64,000 nt of DNA. Source: Neobacillus endophyticus (GTDB taxonomy: Bacteria > Bacillota > Bacilli > Bacillales > Cytobacillaceae). The DNA lies in assembly GCF_013248975.1 (NCBI RefSeq), contig NZ_JABRWH010000001.1, positions 5,042,001-5,106,000 of the forward strand, in the 5' to 3' direction. The notes under the pieces were generated by a model that was given only the letters and a program-made list of their open reading frames with translations, was not told the origin of the DNA and made no database searches. Position 1 is the stretch's first letter. Each line of letters begins with the position of its first letter. Positions 63,950 to 64,000 of the stretch are shown here, one piece after another. A program made the translations under genes and the position numbers.

Positions 63950-64000
63950 TTACTGTTTTGTCACTTCTTCAATGATGGCAAGTGTCATTTCTGCCAATTT
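63950..64000 (-). CDS. C-terminal end of an unidentified gene (possibly M20/PepT-like peptidase)
   Basis: The last 16 codons (KLAEMTLAIIEEVTKQ) and stop of a minus-strand gene, followed by a terminator. By synteny with B. subtilis the M20 peptidase yqjE is a possible identity, and the helical end fits that family, but the fragment is too short to decide. Confidence 0.5.
   Translation of the reverse strand, partial: KLAEMTLAIIEEVTKQ

Overview
The window is one continuous stretch of chromosome from an endospore-forming, low-GC Gram-positive bacterium of the family Bacillaceae. Gene content and order track the Bacillus subtilis chromosome closely (prsW-ypdA-gudB through to zwf and the Y-family polymerase yqjH), but protein divergence and several local rearrangements say it is not B. 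subtilis itself. A Neobacillus/Bacillus-type relative is my inference. I see no prophage, transposase gene, CRISPR array, rRNA or tRNA gene.

Layout. 1-10.1 kb: prsW (partial), bacillithiol disulfide reductase ypdA, glutamate dehydrogenase gudB, ClpC adaptor mecB, a CBS-ACT protein, the spore-coat operon cotJABC, then ypbF-ypbE-ypbD-recQ-ypbB. 10.3-21.8 kb: ferredoxin, FMN-riboswitch-controlled ribU, an M23/LysM peptidase, sigX-rsiX, the redox/cytochrome c maturation cluster resABC + resDE, and rluB. 22-28 kb: dacB-spmA-spmB, a long-form Fe/Mn SOD, ypuI, an orphan gene, scpB-scpA. 28-35.2 kb: ypuF, ribT, ypuA, lysA and a reduced spoVA operon (AA, AB, AEa, AF only). 35.6-44.8 kb: the forespore regulator operon spoIIAA-spoIIAB-sigF, dacF, the nucleoside catabolic operon deoB-punA-pdp, xerD, yqzK, fur, spoIIM. 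44.9-56 kb: endoQ-nudF, mciZ, yqkF/yqkE, an HMG-CoA lyase, ZTP-riboswitch-controlled folD, yqkD, yqkB, a CDGSH protein, the SOS module yqjX-yqjW, yqzH, yqjQ-yqjP. 56-64 kb: T-box-controlled proC, a glycosyltransferase, namA, rnz, zwf, dinB and the 3' end of one more gene.

Much of the window serves sporulation: sigma-F and its regulators, SpoIIM, SpmA/B, DacB, DacF, SpoVA proteins, CotJ coat proteins, the FtsZ inhibitor MciZ and a YjcZ-type peptide. Regulatory RNAs are rich: an FMN riboswitch, a ZTP riboswitch and a proline T-box, each with a terminator. Candidate sites for LexA (two, at yqjW), PerR (fur), CcpA (gudB, sigX, deoB), sigma-H (spoIIAA), sigma-G (spoVAA), sigma-E (cotJ, mciZ), sigma-K (yjcZ-like) and SigX itself can be read directly.

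The least explained component is a family of about 75-146 bp structured intergenic repeats present four times (12.5, 14.6, 35.3 and 59.8 kb), one copy internally deleted, one with a 13-bp tandem duplication and one sharing its edge with the rnz stop codon. A second probable repeat element lies next to the 35.3-kb copy. Other points of interest are the loss of spoVAC-AD-AEb from the spoVA operon, a near-perfect 43-nt palindrome after pdp, and several small genes that automatic callers could miss. I did not find a convincing new multi-gene system.
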